A stretch of DNA of 64,000 bases. It comes from Massilia alkalitolerans DSM 17462 (GTDB lineage: Bacteria; Pseudomonadota; Gammaproteobacteria; Burkholderiales; Burkholderiaceae_D). Below, piece after piece: positions 1-8,626 of this stretch (within the stretch, counting starts at the first letter, position 1; the number at the start of each line of letters is the position of its first letter). The notes beneath the pieces are model-generated. The model worked only from the letters and a program-made list of their open reading frames with translations, had not been told where the DNA came from and searched no databases. The translations under genes were made by a program, and so were the position numbers. Where the stretch lies: contig NZ_ATYR01000005.1 in NCBI RefSeq assembly GCF_000427785.1, positions 62,001 through 126,000 on the forward strand. Direction: 5' to 3'.

Positions 1-240
1 CGCATTCTTGCTGACTTCCAGCATCCATGGGAACTGCTCATGCTTGATGGCGTTCAGGCGCCGTCGCAGGGCAGCCTCGTTCGGCTTTGGCAGTGCAGGA
101 TCAGCCAGGCTGGCCGCATACATCCGGCGCCACTCAGCCAGTGCCCAGTTATAGGCGAAACGGGCCGTTCCGGCGGCACGAGCAAGGTGGCTGGCCTGTG
201 CCCTGTTCGGATCGAGCCGGATCCGGTGCGCCGTCAGCAT
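1..240 (-). CDS. tnpB: TnpB (IS607/IS605 OrfB family), N-terminal part, cut by window edge
   Basis: The reading frame starts with ATG at 240 and stays open to base 1, giving about 80 residues that begin MLTAHRIRLDPNRAQASHLA. The segment AAGTARFAYNWALAEW and the later LNAIKHEQFPWMLEVSKNA match the N-terminal region of TnpB proteins, the RNA-guided nucleases carried by IS200/IS605 and IS607 elements. The ATG overlaps the TGA of the upstream recombinase frame (234-236), the usual tnpA-tnpB coupling of IS607. No stop or frameshift is visible in this part, unlike the recombinase. The RuvC catalytic residues, the zinc ribbon and the element's other end lie outside the window, so activity cannot be judged. 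Confidence 0.8.
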   Translation of the reverse strand, partial: MLTAHRIRLDPNRAQASHLARAAGTARFAYNWALAEWRRMYAASLADPALPKPNEAALRRRLNAIKHEQFPWMLEVSKNA

Positions 241-855
241 TGCGCCTCCTGCACGGCCTGCCGCACCCCTTCGATCAGCTTGCGGTTCCGGTGGCTGCGG
301 CTGCCGTAGAGCCGGGCTGAAAACACGGTGGTGATCTCCAGTACGTCATTTGCCAGGTCTTCCTCGAAGCTGCTGTCCTGCCCCGGGTTGATGATCACGA
401 CTTCGAGTTCGCGCGCCTCGCAGATGGCAAACACCAGTTCGGCACCAAAGCGCAACAGCCGGTCCTTGCGCGTAAGGACAAGACGTCCGGCCTGTCCATC
501 CGGGATGCTGTCGAGCAAGGTTTTAAGCCCTTCTTATGACAGTTCATGCGCGAACCGAGGTCGGCGATGACGTCGAATGTCCAGCCCTGACTGGCGCAGT
601 ACAGCTCCAGCACCTGCTTCTGGCGCTCCAAATCCGCGTTCAGATCAACGCCGGACACGCGCGCATGCGCGATCGTGCGGCGTCATGCTGGCGCAGCATG
701 GTTCGACTTGGGACGCAGGGTAGCGAGATCATAGCGCCGCTGGCCGCTCTGCGTAAGGGATGGGACAAGCTTGCCCCTGGCTTCCCAACGCCGCAGATGC
801 TGGCCGAGACGCCTAAAACGCTCGCAGCAGTGGTAATGGGCACGAACCTATTCAA
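234..855 (-). pseudogene. IS607-family serine recombinase TnpA, disrupted
   Basis: Three reading-frame pieces together make one IS607 TnpA. The start (TTG at 855) encodes NRFVPITTAASVLGVSAS, the MerR-like helix-turn-helix; one base is then missing near 798 before LRRWEARGKLVPS. Near 675 an in-frame TGA interrupts the junction with the resolvase domain (ARVSGVDLNADLERQKQVLE). One base is missing near 515 in a run of A residues, after which the C-terminal part (LLDSIPDGQAGRLVLTRKDR onward) continues to the stop at 234. An intact IS607 TnpA is about 200 residues and recombines DNA through a resolvase-type serine. With three lesions this copy should be inactive. Confidence 0.8.
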
Positions 856-910
856 ATTGAATGAGACTAGCCAAGGATAGGTAAGTTCCTTGTGAACTGT
901 TAATCCCCTT

Positions 911-1720
911 TCATTGCGCCGGCACCGCGCGCGCCTCGGCCTGCAGTTCGCGCACCCGTTTCAGGTAGCGCAGGCAGTAAATACCGAAGGCCAGCGGCGC
1001 CTTGTCCATGTGGCGCCGGCGCACGTTGAATTCCTCCTGGCGCGCCTTCAGGCGGTTGGCCGAGGACACGCTGCCCGCATGGTCGCGGAACACGGTCAGG
1101 GGCTGGTCGATCATGGCCGGACGCGACTCGGCGCCCAGGCGCAGCCACAGGTCGATGTCCATCGCGTACTTAAGCTTCTCGTCGAAGGCGCCGACGCGCT
1201 CGAAGGCCGACTTGCGGATGAACACGGCCGGGTGCGGGATCGAGCTGCGCCCGGCCACGAAGGAGCGATAGGAAAAGACCGGCATCGCATAAGGCGGCAC
1301 CATCTTGCCGTCCTTCAGCACCTGGATGTTCCCGTACACCCAATCCACCGGCTGGCCTGCCGCCCGGGCCTCGTCGAAGGCGCGTTTGACAGTGGCCAGC
1401 ACGTCGGGGCCGTTGTAATAATCGTCCGAATGCAAATGGGCGATGTATTCGCCCTGCGCCGCTTCGATGCCCTGGTTCATGGCGCGGCTGATGCCGCCGC
1501 CGACGTCGCGCAGCACCCGCTTGTTGCCCGGATAGGCCGCGATCATGTCGAGGGTGCCGTCGGTGGAGCCGCCGTCCACGAAAATGTGTTCGTAGTCCTG
1601 GCAGGTCTGGGCCTGCACCGAGGCCAGGGTGTCGGCCAGGGTTGCGGCACTGTTCCAGGTGCAGGTAACAATGGAAAAAGTCGGCTTGGCGGCGACAGGG
1701 GTCGAAGCATTATTGTGCAT
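911..1720 (-). CDS. Family 2 glycosyltransferase
   Basis: A 269-residue GT-A-fold glycosyltransferase, probably adding a sugar to a lipid-linked repeat unit on the cytoplasmic face. FSIVTCTWNS opens the nucleotide-binding fold, FVDGGSTDGT and the HLHSDDYY segment (acidic metal/nucleotide site) follow, and YAMDIDLWLR lies further on. I chose the ATG at 1720 because the protein then begins MHNNAST just ahead of the domain; the frame runs further upstream but only as a shadow of the preceding gene. The start overlaps the end of the upstream GT4 gene by about 11 bp, indicating translational coupling. It is the last gene of the cluster before the IS607 remnant. The sugar specificity is not evident. 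Confidence 0.85.
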   Translation of the reverse strand: MHNNASTPVAAKPTFSIVTCTWNSAATLADTLASVQAQTCQDYEHIFVDGGSTDGTLDMIAAYPGNKRVLRDVGGGISRAMNQGIEAAQGEYIAHLHSDDYYNGPDVLATVKRAFDEARAAGQPVDWVYGNIQVLKDGKMVPPYAMPVFSYRSFVAGRSSIPHPAVFIRKSAFERVGAFDEKLKYAMDIDLWLRLGAESRPAMIDQPLTVFRDHAGSVSSANRLKARQEEFNVRRRHMDKAPLAFGIYCLRYLKRVRELQAEARAVPAQ

Positions 1721-2930
1721 AGAAGTCCACGATCTTGGGAAGGGCCTGGAAAACGTCCATCCCGGCGATTGCCGGCAATGGACGCGCCTGAGCCGGCTGC
1801 GCCAGTTCGTCGACCAGGAGCTCCACCAGCTCCTCCATCGACGTGGCCAGGCGCAACTGGCCGGAATAGGATTCGTAGACGGCAAGCTCGGGATTGCCGC
1901 CGCGCGCCAGCGCCAGGCAGGGTCGGCCCAGAGCCAGCGCTTCGAGGATGGTGGTGCCGCAGGGTTCTTCCCACACCGAAGGCACCACGCAGGCATGGCT
2001 GGTGGCGGTCAGGGCCACCACTTCCTGGTTCGGCTGCCAGCCGAGGAAGCGTATCTGCTCGCTCGCATACTCGGCTTCCAGGCGCGCGCGCAGCGGGCCG
2101 TCGCCGACCACCAGCAGCCGGGCCCCGGCAGGCAGCCGTCCGCGCGCCGCGGCCAGGAATTCGGCGAAGCCCTTGCCGGTATCGATGCGCCCGGCCAGCA
2201 GCACCTGCCCCGGCCTTGGCGCGCCGCTGCTGGCGGCCAGGCGCGCCAGCTTGCGGTAGTTGATGAAGTTGTGGATCACGCGCGAGCGCGACAGGTCGGC
2301 ATGCGGCAGCGTGCGCAGGAACTGGCGGCGCAGGAAGTCCGACACGAAGATCGTCTTGTGCTGCGCGAAGCTGCGCTCGGTCTCGCCGCGGTAACGCGCC
2401 ACCGCGTGGCCGGACAACAGGGTGCGCACCGGCCCCGGCGCCGCGTGGGCGCAGCCGGCGCAGGCCCGGGGCGAGGTTTCAAGGCACACGGCGTCGTCCT
2501 TGAAACGCAGGTGGGTCACGCATTCGCTGCCCTGGTCGTGGCGGGTCTGGACGAAGTTCAGGCCGGGGTCGACGTACAGCCCGGTCATCGGCAGGTGGCC
2601 GTGGTAGTGCACCACGTCGTAGTTGCCGATCCTGCGGGCATGCTCGGACAGCGCGCGCGCCACCCTGGCGGCGAACCAGGGCCGCTTGGCGGGATTGAAG
2701 AAGCCGAGCTGGGCTTCCTTCCAGCCGACCCGGCGGAAGTCGAAACCGGGGACGAACCGGCCCTGGAAGCCGATCTCCTCGGCGCTCCCGGGGTGGGCCC
2801 GGTCGGAGCGGCCCATGATGTCCACGTGGTGGCCTTCTTCGAGCAGGGCATTCGACAGCGTGACGACATGCTTGGCCAGGCCGCCGAGCTGGGCGCCCGG
2901 CAAATCTTCCGAGACCATCAGTATCCGCAA
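1710..2930 (-). CDS. Family 4 glycosyltransferase (GT-B fold)
   Basis: A retaining glycosyltransferase of about 406 residues. The N-terminal Rossmann half begins RILMVSEDLPGAQLGGLAKH, with the glycine loop that contacts the acceptor. The C-terminal half has VLLAGRIDTGKGF, LLVVGDGPL and the EX7E signature in EEPCGTTILEALALG, which binds the nucleotide-sugar donor. TTG at 2930 gives the family-typical start LRILMVSED and lies just after the stop of the flippase gene; ATG at 2918 is the alternative. A short cysteine-rich stretch in the middle (CLETSPRACAGC) is unusual. It overlaps the following GT2 gene. Role: assembly of the exopolysaccharide repeat unit. Confidence 0.85.
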   Translation of the reverse strand: MRILMVSEDLPGAQLGGLAKHVVTLSNALLEEGHHVDIMGRSDRAHPGSAEEIGFQGRFVPGFDFRRVGWKEAQLGFFNPAKRPWFAARVARALSEHARRIGNYDVVHYHGHLPMTGLYVDPGLNFVQTRHDQGSECVTHLRFKDDAVCLETSPRACAGCAHAAPGPVRTLLSGHAVARYRGETERSFAQHKTIFVSDFLRRQFLRTLPHADLSRSRVIHNFINYRKLARLAASSGAPRPGQVLLAGRIDTGKGFAEFLAAARGRLPAGARLLVVGDGPLRARLEAEYASEQIRFLGWQPNQEVVALTATSHACVVPSVWEEPCGTTILEALALGRPCLALARGGNPELAVYESYSGQLRLATSMEELVELLVDELAQPAQARPLPAIAGMDVFQALPKIVDFYAQ

Positions 2931-2932
2931 AT

Positions 2933-4456
2933 CTAGGCTCCTTTCGCCTGCCAGCGCGACCAGCCCGACTTCAGGCGCGACCACGCCATCAGCCGGTCGT
3001 CGCGCTCGACGACGAACAGCGCACCATGCACACCCAGCAGCAGCACGGTCACGCCGAGAATGAACACGAAATCCCAGGCCCCGCGGTCGAACAGCTGCTC
3101 GGCCGCGGTGGCGGCGACCGCCACCAGGGCGACGCCGAACAGGCCCGGCACATAGCCCTGGCCCAGCAGGCGCCCAAGGGTGGTCGGCACCGTGCGGCCA
3201 TGGACATAGACCAGGAAGATGCTGGTGAACACGAGCGACGCAACCAAGTGGCCCCAGGCGGCGCCGTCGATCCCCCAGCCCGCCACGCCGGTGTAGACGA
3301 TGGCCAGGCCGGCCAGGGCGCGGGTGACGGCGAACAGGCCGGACACGCGCGGGTGGCCCATGCCGTCGTTGACCAGTGACGGCAAGCTGGTGAGCGAATC
3401 GACGAACTGCGACAGCGCCATCACGGCCAGCACCAGCGCACCGGCGCCGGCAAAGTCCTCGTTCATCCAGTAGCCAAGGATCTGGTGGGCGAACACGGCC
3501 ACCAGCACCAGGATCGCGGCGTTCAGGAAGACCACGTAGCGGGTCGCCTTCAGGTAGACGCGGTCCAGGCGCGCATATTCGCCGCTGGCGGCCAGCGCGC
3601 TGGCCGCCGGGAAGAACACGCCGGACAGGCGGAAGGTCAGGCTCAGCACGCGGTTGGCGAGCGTGGCCGCCACCGTGAAATAGGCCAGCCCGGTGACGCC
3701 CACCAGGGCGCCGATGATCAGCTTGTCGGCATGGGCGTACGACAGCGTGGCGAAGCGCGACAGGAAGGAATAGGCCGAAAAGCCCAGCAGCGCATTGCGG
3801 AACTGCGCTCCCGGCCAGCGCCAGCGCAGGCCGGGCAGCAGGCGCCGGATCGCGCCCCACAGGATCGTGCAATGCAGGGTACTGGCGGCGACGCGCAGCA
3901 GGATCACCTCGAACAGGCCGTAGCCGAGCAGCAGCACGCCGACGGTGGCCAGGGGCACCAGGGTGCCGAACACCATTTCCAGGCGCGCCGAGATGTCGTA
4001 GCGCATCAGCGATTGCGGCACGCTGTTCAGGTAGCTCTGCAGCTGGCCGGCCAGGAAGCCGAGCGCGGCCAGTTGCAGTGTGGCGACCGCTTCGGGAACG
4101 AGGCGCTCGGGCACCGCGAACACACCCTCCACCAGCCAGCCGGCGCTGAAGAACAGGCCGATCGCGCCCAGCAGGCCGATGCCGGTGTAGGTGGCCAGGC
4201 CAAAGGAGACGGTCTCGAAGATGCGGTCTTCGTCCTTGCGCGCATTGTGCTCGGCGATGTACTTGACCGAACCGGCGGTGACGTTGATGTCGATGACCGC
4301 GAAATAGCCGACGATGGCCGTGACCAGCGAATACAGGCCATAGCCGGCATCGCCCAGTCCCTTGACGACCAGCGGCACGGTGCCGAGCATGACCAGCGCG
4401 GGGATGGCCGCGCCGAGCAGGTTCGACCAGGCGTTACGGGCAAGACGCAGGTTCAT
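2933..4456 (-). CDS. Wzx-type polysaccharide flippase
   Basis: A 507-residue polytopic membrane protein of the MATE/Wzx/MurJ superfamily that should flip undecaprenyl-linked repeat units across the inner membrane. The N-terminus (NAWSNLLGAAIPALVMLGTVPL) is typical of Wzx and is followed by roughly a dozen hydrophobic segments through most of the length. It lies between the polymerase/ligase gene (sharing base 4456) and the GT4 gene, as expected for a Wzx/Wzy-dependent locus. Individual substrate contacts cannot be assigned from sequence. Confidence 0.85.
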   Translation of the reverse strand: MNLRLARNAWSNLLGAAIPALVMLGTVPLVVKGLGDAGYGLYSLVTAIVGYFAVIDINVTAGSVKYIAEHNARKDEDRIFETVSFGLATYTGIGLLGAIGLFFSAGWLVEGVFAVPERLVPEAVATLQLAALGFLAGQLQSYLNSVPQSLMRYDISARLEMVFGTLVPLATVGVLLLGYGLFEVILLRVAASTLHCTILWGAIRRLLPGLRWRWPGAQFRNALLGFSAYSFLSRFATLSYAHADKLIIGALVGVTGLAYFTVAATLANRVLSLTFRLSGVFFPAASALAASGEYARLDRVYLKATRYVVFLNAAILVLVAVFAHQILGYWMNEDFAGAGALVLAVMALSQFVDSLTSLPSLVNDGMGHPRVSGLFAVTRALAGLAIVYTGVAGWGIDGAAWGHLVASLVFTSIFLVYVHGRTVPTTLGRLLGQGYVPGLFGVALVAVAATAAEQLFDRGAWDFVFILGVTVLLLGVHGALFVVERDDRLMAWSRLKSGWSRWQAKGA

Positions 4457-5919
4457 CAGGCGGGCACCAGGTGGGGACGCGGCGGCGTGAAGGGTTTCAT
4501 TGCGGGCCTGGTCACCGGCGCCGCCTTGGCCACCGCCATGGCCAGGTAAGGCAGGGCAATGCAGACGGCCAGCATCTGGCTGGTGCGTACCTGCGGGAAC
4601 GGCGTGCCGATCAGGAAATCGGGAATCATGAAGGCGAGCCCCGCCACCCCGGCGGTGGCCAGGCCGAGCAGTTCCGGCGGCAGTTGCTTGAGGGCGCGGC
4701 GTGCGAACAGCACGAAGGTGATCAGGGTGCCGAACAGCAGCACGGTGCCGATCAGGCCGCTCTTGAGCGCGATGTGCAGCACCCCGCTATGCAGGAACAG
4801 GCCGCCGTCCGGGTTCTGCTGCCACGAGATGTACTGGTAGCCGGTGTACCTGCCCCAGGTGCCGATGCCGGTGATCGGGTTGGCCAGGAAGTCGCCCAGC
4901 GCGAACTTCAGTTCCAGCACCCGCTCGCTCTCGGGACCGAAGCGCTTGGACTGCATGTCGTAGACCAGGCTGGACAGGCCGGTGCCGGCCCCCTTGGTCT
5001 GCGACAGGCGTTGCACCGCGACGTAGGTGAGCGCGGCCCCGACCACCGGCAGCCCGGCCGTCATCAGCTGCATGCGGCGCTTGAGCGGGAAGCGCATCAT
5101 GATCACCAGGAAGGCCAGCATGAAGCCGATCCAGGCGCTGCGGCGGTAGGACAGCAGGATGCACAGCGCGGTGGAAATCAGGGTCATCCACTCGATGCTG
5201 CGCCAGAATTTCGGGCGATCCGTCTTGACGGTCTGGAACAGGTGGACGGCGGCGATCGCGAAGGCGATGACGCACACCAGGCTGTCGTTGATGTCGAAGA
5301 AGGTCAGGCGGATCTTGATCGCGCCCATGTTGGCATAGACGTTGTTCGGGTCGCCCCCGAAGGCTGCCCAGCGCACCAGGCCGAACAGCGAGCGGCAGAG
5401 GCCCACGATCAGGATGAAATGGGTCAGCTCGATCAGGTGCTCGCGGGTGCGGAAGGACAGCAGCATCAGCGAGATCAGCGGCGCCATCCAGATGATGTTC
5501 GAGAAGCCCTGCGGGGTCAGCGCCTCGGCCACGGAGACGCCGTTCATCAGGCCCACGGCGAGGTGGCCGAGCAGCAGCACGAACCAGGCCCAGAACCAGG
5601 GCCGCAGGTTGCAGGCCGGGGTCGGGTAGCGCTGGAAGGTGGCGGCCACCCGCGCGCAGGCCCAGGCGCCCAGCACGTACCACAGCACCAGGCCGAACAG
5701 CAGGAGTCCGGAACCGCGGCTGTAGATGCTGCGGGTGGCGAAGATCGCCATGTTCCCGTAGCTGGTGGAGTTCATGCAGAAGTAAACCGCCAGGTAGGGG
5801 TAGACCAGGAAGCGCGGCCATGCGATGCCGATGCCGATCCCCGCGACGGCTGCGATCGACAGGCCGATGATGAAGGCCCACGGCAGCGAGTAATAAATGT
5901 ATGGGAGGATCGTGTTCAT
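4456..5919 (-). CDS. O-antigen ligase/polymerase family protein (Wzy-like)
   Basis: A 487-residue membrane protein with about a dozen hydrophobic segments and a larger loop in the second half (about 300-380). The stretch ILLSYRRSAWIGFMLAFLVI is typical of the Wzy_C/RfaL family. It would join flipped repeat units into long chains in the periplasm. Polymerases and ligases of this family are hard to tell apart; the adjacent Wzx, the Wzz-like EpsF and the outer-membrane EpsE favour polymerase. The stop overlaps the flippase ATG. Upstream is the exosortase pair xrtB-epsI. Confidence 0.8.
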   Translation of the reverse strand: MNTILPYIYYSLPWAFIIGLSIAAVAGIGIGIAWPRFLVYPYLAVYFCMNSTSYGNMAIFATRSIYSRGSGLLLFGLVLWYVLGAWACARVAATFQRYPTPACNLRPWFWAWFVLLLGHLAVGLMNGVSVAEALTPQGFSNIIWMAPLISLMLLSFRTREHLIELTHFILIVGLCRSLFGLVRWAAFGGDPNNVYANMGAIKIRLTFFDINDSLVCVIAFAIAAVHLFQTVKTDRPKFWRSIEWMTLISTALCILLSYRRSAWIGFMLAFLVIMMRFPLKRRMQLMTAGLPVVGAALTYVAVQRLSQTKGAGTGLSSLVYDMQSKRFGPESERVLELKFALGDFLANPITGIGTWGRYTGYQYISWQQNPDGGLFLHSGVLHIALKSGLIGTVLLFGTLITFVLFARRALKQLPPELLGLATAGVAGLAFMIPDFLIGTPFPQVRTSQMLAVCIALPYLAMAVAKAAPVTRPAMKPFTPPRPHLVPA

Positions 5920-5944
5920 CGGCGCTCGTTACCTTCTCCCTGTC

Positions 5945-6697
5945 TCAGCCATGCGCCGGACCATGCGCCGCGGGCGCCGCGGCGGCCGCCTCCGGCGCCG
6001 CTTCCGGTGCACCTGCCAAGCCCGAGCCCAGCAGGCGCGTACGGTCGCGCGGCGCCATGACGCCCAGCATCTCGGCGACGAAACGGTCCTGCACCCCGTA
6101 GGCCTGGGTCTCGTTGGACTGGATGGTCGAGACGCGCACCAGCATGCCGTCCGGGATCTCGCCCGACAGGCCGTAGGCCAGGCGGTGCAGCTTCTGCTGG
6201 ATGCCGGCGCGCGAGGCGTGCTCGCCGATCGTGATCCAGTAGGTGATCGGCTCGTTGCGCTCGTGCAGGCGCGCCACCAGGCGCTTGACCGGCAGCTCGC
6301 CGAAGCGGGTCGTCAGGCTGTCCTCGGCGTCCTTCTGCATCTGGAAGCCCTGGGCCACGTAGCAGACCTCGGGCAGGTGCAGCTGCAGCGCCTTGCTCTG
6401 GTCGCCGCCGTAGGCGATCGACAGCATCACGCGCTGTCCCTGGCTGTTGATGTAGGTGCGCGACAGGGTCTGGTCGTAGATCTTTTCCAGCATGCTCTGC
6501 TGCTCCGGATCGGGCGCGAGCGGCACCACCGAAGGGTCGATGCGCCAGTCGGCGAAGCGCTGCGGGATCATCTGTTCCAGGCTGAACTGTTCATGCGGCT
6601 GCAGCACCCGCGGCTTCGGGGTGAGCGCCCCGGTCAGGGCCGAGGTGCCGGCCATGGCCAGGCCCAGCACCAGGCTGATGGCGAAACGGCGGTTCAT
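5945..6697 (-). CDS. epsI: Exosortase-associated protein EpsI
   Basis: A 250-residue protein with one N-terminal hydrophobic anchor (RFAISLVLGLAMAGTSALTG) and a periplasmic domain. Motifs of the EpsI family include FADWRIDPS, SIAYGGDQSKALQLHLPEVC with its conserved cysteine, and YWITIGEH. EpsI is encoded next to, or fused with, exosortases of the EpsH type and is needed for exopolysaccharide production and PEP-CTERM processing; its biochemical role is not settled. Its ATG (6697) overlaps the TGA of xrtB. The C-terminus is alanine-rich, which is probably not functional. Confidence 0.9.
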   Translation of the reverse strand: MNRRFAISLVLGLAMAGTSALTGALTPKPRVLQPHEQFSLEQMIPQRFADWRIDPSVVPLAPDPEQQSMLEKIYDQTLSRTYINSQGQRVMLSIAYGGDQSKALQLHLPEVCYVAQGFQMQKDAEDSLTTRFGELPVKRLVARLHERNEPITYWITIGEHASRAGIQQKLHRLAYGLSGEIPDGMLVRVSTIQSNETQAYGVQDRFVAEMLGVMAPRDRTRLLGSGLAGAPEAAPEAAAAAPAAHGPAHG

Positions 6698-7677
6698 GTT
6701 GCCTCCTTCAGAGTGCCGGGCATGCGGCGGCCGCCGCCCGCGCCCGGGCCGCCGCCGCGATTGCCGCGGCGCTTGATCCACCATTGCAGGCCGTTGTCGA
6801 CCGCCAGGATCAGCAGCAGCGCGGTCACGAACAGCACCATGCCTGCGAAGCCATGCAGGAAGCCCTGGCCGGCGGCGTCGCCGAAGTAATAGGTGATCAG
6901 GGTCAGCGCGATCACGCGGATCACGTTGGCCGTGAACGAGATCGGGATGATCAGGATCGCCAGCGTGATGTTGCGGAAGGCCGAAGGGTGGCGCATCAGG
7001 TTCAGGTAGAACAGGCCAAGCGCTTCCAGCGTCAAGAGGGTCTGCAGGCCGGCGCAGGCATCGGCCACCAGCAGCTGGTACTGGCCCATCTGCAGCACCA
7101 CCCCCGAGCGCGAGATCGGGTAGCCCAGCGCGAACAGGATGTGCTCGGTCACCCAGGACACCGCCATCTTCATCGGCATCGTCACCGCCGCCACCAGTTC
7201 GCTCGGCAGCGGGATCAGGAACAGCATGAAGAAGAACGGGAACCACAGGGTGCGCAGCGCCCGGCTGCCGAACTTGAGCAGCACCAGGGCCGCCATCACC
7301 ACCACGATCGAGGCCACCTCGAACATCAGGATCTTCTGCGAGCGGCCCAGCAGGTGGAACATCAGGCCGATCGCCAGCACCGGCCAGCCGGTCCAGCTGC
7401 CCTCGGGCCTGGGACCGACCGCAGCCATGACTTCGGGCCACTTGCGCCAGATGAGCCAGAGCGCCAGGAAGAAGATGATGGGCCCGTGGCCCTGCTCTTC
7501 GCTGATCCAGGCGCCGGTGAACAGGCTGTAGAAAGTGGGGCCGAACAGGATTGCCAGGCCGGCATACACCGGCCACCATTCGGAGATGGAGCCCTTCAGG
7601 CCATCGAGGGTCCCTGCCACGGTCGGAGGCGGCAGTTCCGCCTGCGCCCTTGCGTGATCTGGTGCCGCGGTCGCCAT
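6694..7677 (-). CDS. xrtB: Exosortase B
   Basis: A 327-residue polytopic transpeptidase-like protein expected to cleave PEP-CTERM tails and transfer the protein to an acceptor at the inner membrane. The catalytic triad is visible: Cys in ADACAGLQTL (about residue 209), Arg in ANVIRVIAL (about 254) and His in FLHGFAGM (about 275), each in or next to a membrane segment. The ATG at 7677 follows the epsG stop by one base. The frame can be extended upstream only through epsG in another phase. Likely substrates in the window are the PEP-CTERM protein at 33.0 kb and, formerly, the remnant at 23.4 kb. Confidence 0.92.
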   Translation of the reverse strand: MATAAPDHARAQAELPPPTVAGTLDGLKGSISEWWPVYAGLAILFGPTFYSLFTGAWISEEQGHGPIIFFLALWLIWRKWPEVMAAVGPRPEGSWTGWPVLAIGLMFHLLGRSQKILMFEVASIVVVMAALVLLKFGSRALRTLWFPFFFMLFLIPLPSELVAAVTMPMKMAVSWVTEHILFALGYPISRSGVVLQMGQYQLLVADACAGLQTLLTLEALGLFYLNLMRHPSAFRNITLAILIIPISFTANVIRVIALTLITYYFGDAAGQGFLHGFAGMVLFVTALLLILAVDNGLQWWIKRRGNRGGGPGAGGGRRMPGTLKEAT

Positions 7678-7678
7678 C

Positions 7679-8578
7679 TCAGAACTCCACCACCACCGAG
7701 CCGACCACTTCGGCGCCGGATTCGGCCATCTGCTCGGCCATGCGGCTGATGTTGGCGATACGGGTGCGGTGCTTGCAGGCCACCAGCAGCACGCCGCCGG
7801 CGCGGCCGGCCACCGCCAGCGCATCGGCCCCGCTGGCAAACGGCGGCAGGTCGTACAGCACCACGTCGTAGCGCGACTCGAGCTGGGTGTTCAGGTTGCG
7901 GAAGCCTTCGCGCGCCAGCAGTTCCTGCGGGTTCGGCGGCAGCGTGCCGGCCGGCATCAGGGACAGGTCGACGAAAGCGGGAACGCGCTGGATCACGTCG
8001 AGGTCGGCGCGGCCGGCCAGCAGGTCGGACAGGCCCTGGCGCGGCTTGACGCCGAACATCTCCTGCTGGCGCGGGCTGCGCAGGTTGGCGTCCACCAGCA
8101 GGGTTTGCTCGCCCAGCTGGGAGAACACCACCGCCAGGTTGGCCGCGAACAGGCTGGAACCGTCTTCCGGGGTCACGCCGGCGATCGCCAGGGCGCGCCG
8201 GCCGCGCGCGAACCAGCGCAGCATCAGCTGGCTGCGGATCGCGCGCAGGGCCTCGACCTGGGGCGAAAACGGGTCGTAGGCGGCGACCAGCTTGGGCGAC
8301 AGGTTGGCCTGCCCTTTTTGCAGGTAGGGATAGGAGAACTGGCGTGCCAGCACCTGCTGGATGTCTTCCTCGCTCACCAGGCCCAGGCGCACGGCGGCTT
8401 CGCCGAAGCGGATCCCGAGGTCTTTCTGCATGCGCAGGACACGCTCGGCACTCTCGGGGGTGAGCTTGCCGGAATCGAGCAGCAATGCGCCCATGCTCGA
8501 ATCGGCCTGAGCCCCGTTGTGCAGTGCGCCCTCGTGGGGTGCACCGGTCGGCAATGCGGATAGCACGGATGAATTCAT
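7679..8578 (-). CDS. epsG: Chain-length tyrosine-kinase-like protein EpsG
   Basis: A 299-residue cytoplasmic P-loop protein of the bacterial tyrosine kinase (BY-kinase) family that partners the Wzz-like EpsF. Residues 25-95 form a GspE-type N-terminal module (LLDSGKLTPESAERVLRMQK). The kinase-like domain follows: ALAIAGVTPEDGSSLFAANL in place of Walker A, TLLVDANLRSP for Walker A', and VLYDLPPFASG for Walker B. The Walker A lacks the canonical GK[ST] lysine and Walker A' reads DAN rather than DAD, so ATP hydrolysis may be weak or absent. No tyrosine cluster is visible at the C-terminus (…SVVVEF). It is transcribed after epsF. Confidence 0.88.
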   Translation of the reverse strand: MNSSVLSALPTGAPHEGALHNGAQADSSMGALLLDSGKLTPESAERVLRMQKDLGIRFGEAAVRLGLVSEEDIQQVLARQFSYPYLQKGQANLSPKLVAAYDPFSPQVEALRAIRSQLMLRWFARGRRALAIAGVTPEDGSSLFAANLAVVFSQLGEQTLLVDANLRSPRQQEMFGVKPRQGLSDLLAGRADLDVIQRVPAFVDLSLMPAGTLPPNPQELLAREGFRNLNTQLESRYDVVLYDLPPFASGADALAVAGRAGGVLLVACKHRTRIANISRMAEQMAESGAEVVGSVVVEF

Positions 8579-8626
8579 GGTCGTGTCCTATTCTTTTCTG
8601 GTTCGGATGCGCGAGCGCCGCGCGCC

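Larger units (their letters stand above)
1..880 (-). mobile_element. Partial IS607-type insertion element
   Basis: A tnpA remnant and the start of tnpB in the usual overlapping order define an IS607-type element at the downstream end of the exopolysaccharide cluster. IS607 elements lack terminal inverted repeats and make no target duplication, so the right boundary (about 860-900) cannot be fixed by eye. The left part is outside the window. Confidence 0.65.

Noticed and set aside
914-2936. Long plus-strand frames opposite the glycosyltransferase genes
   Set aside because: Antisense shadows produced by high GC; His/Arg/Gly-rich translations with no domain.
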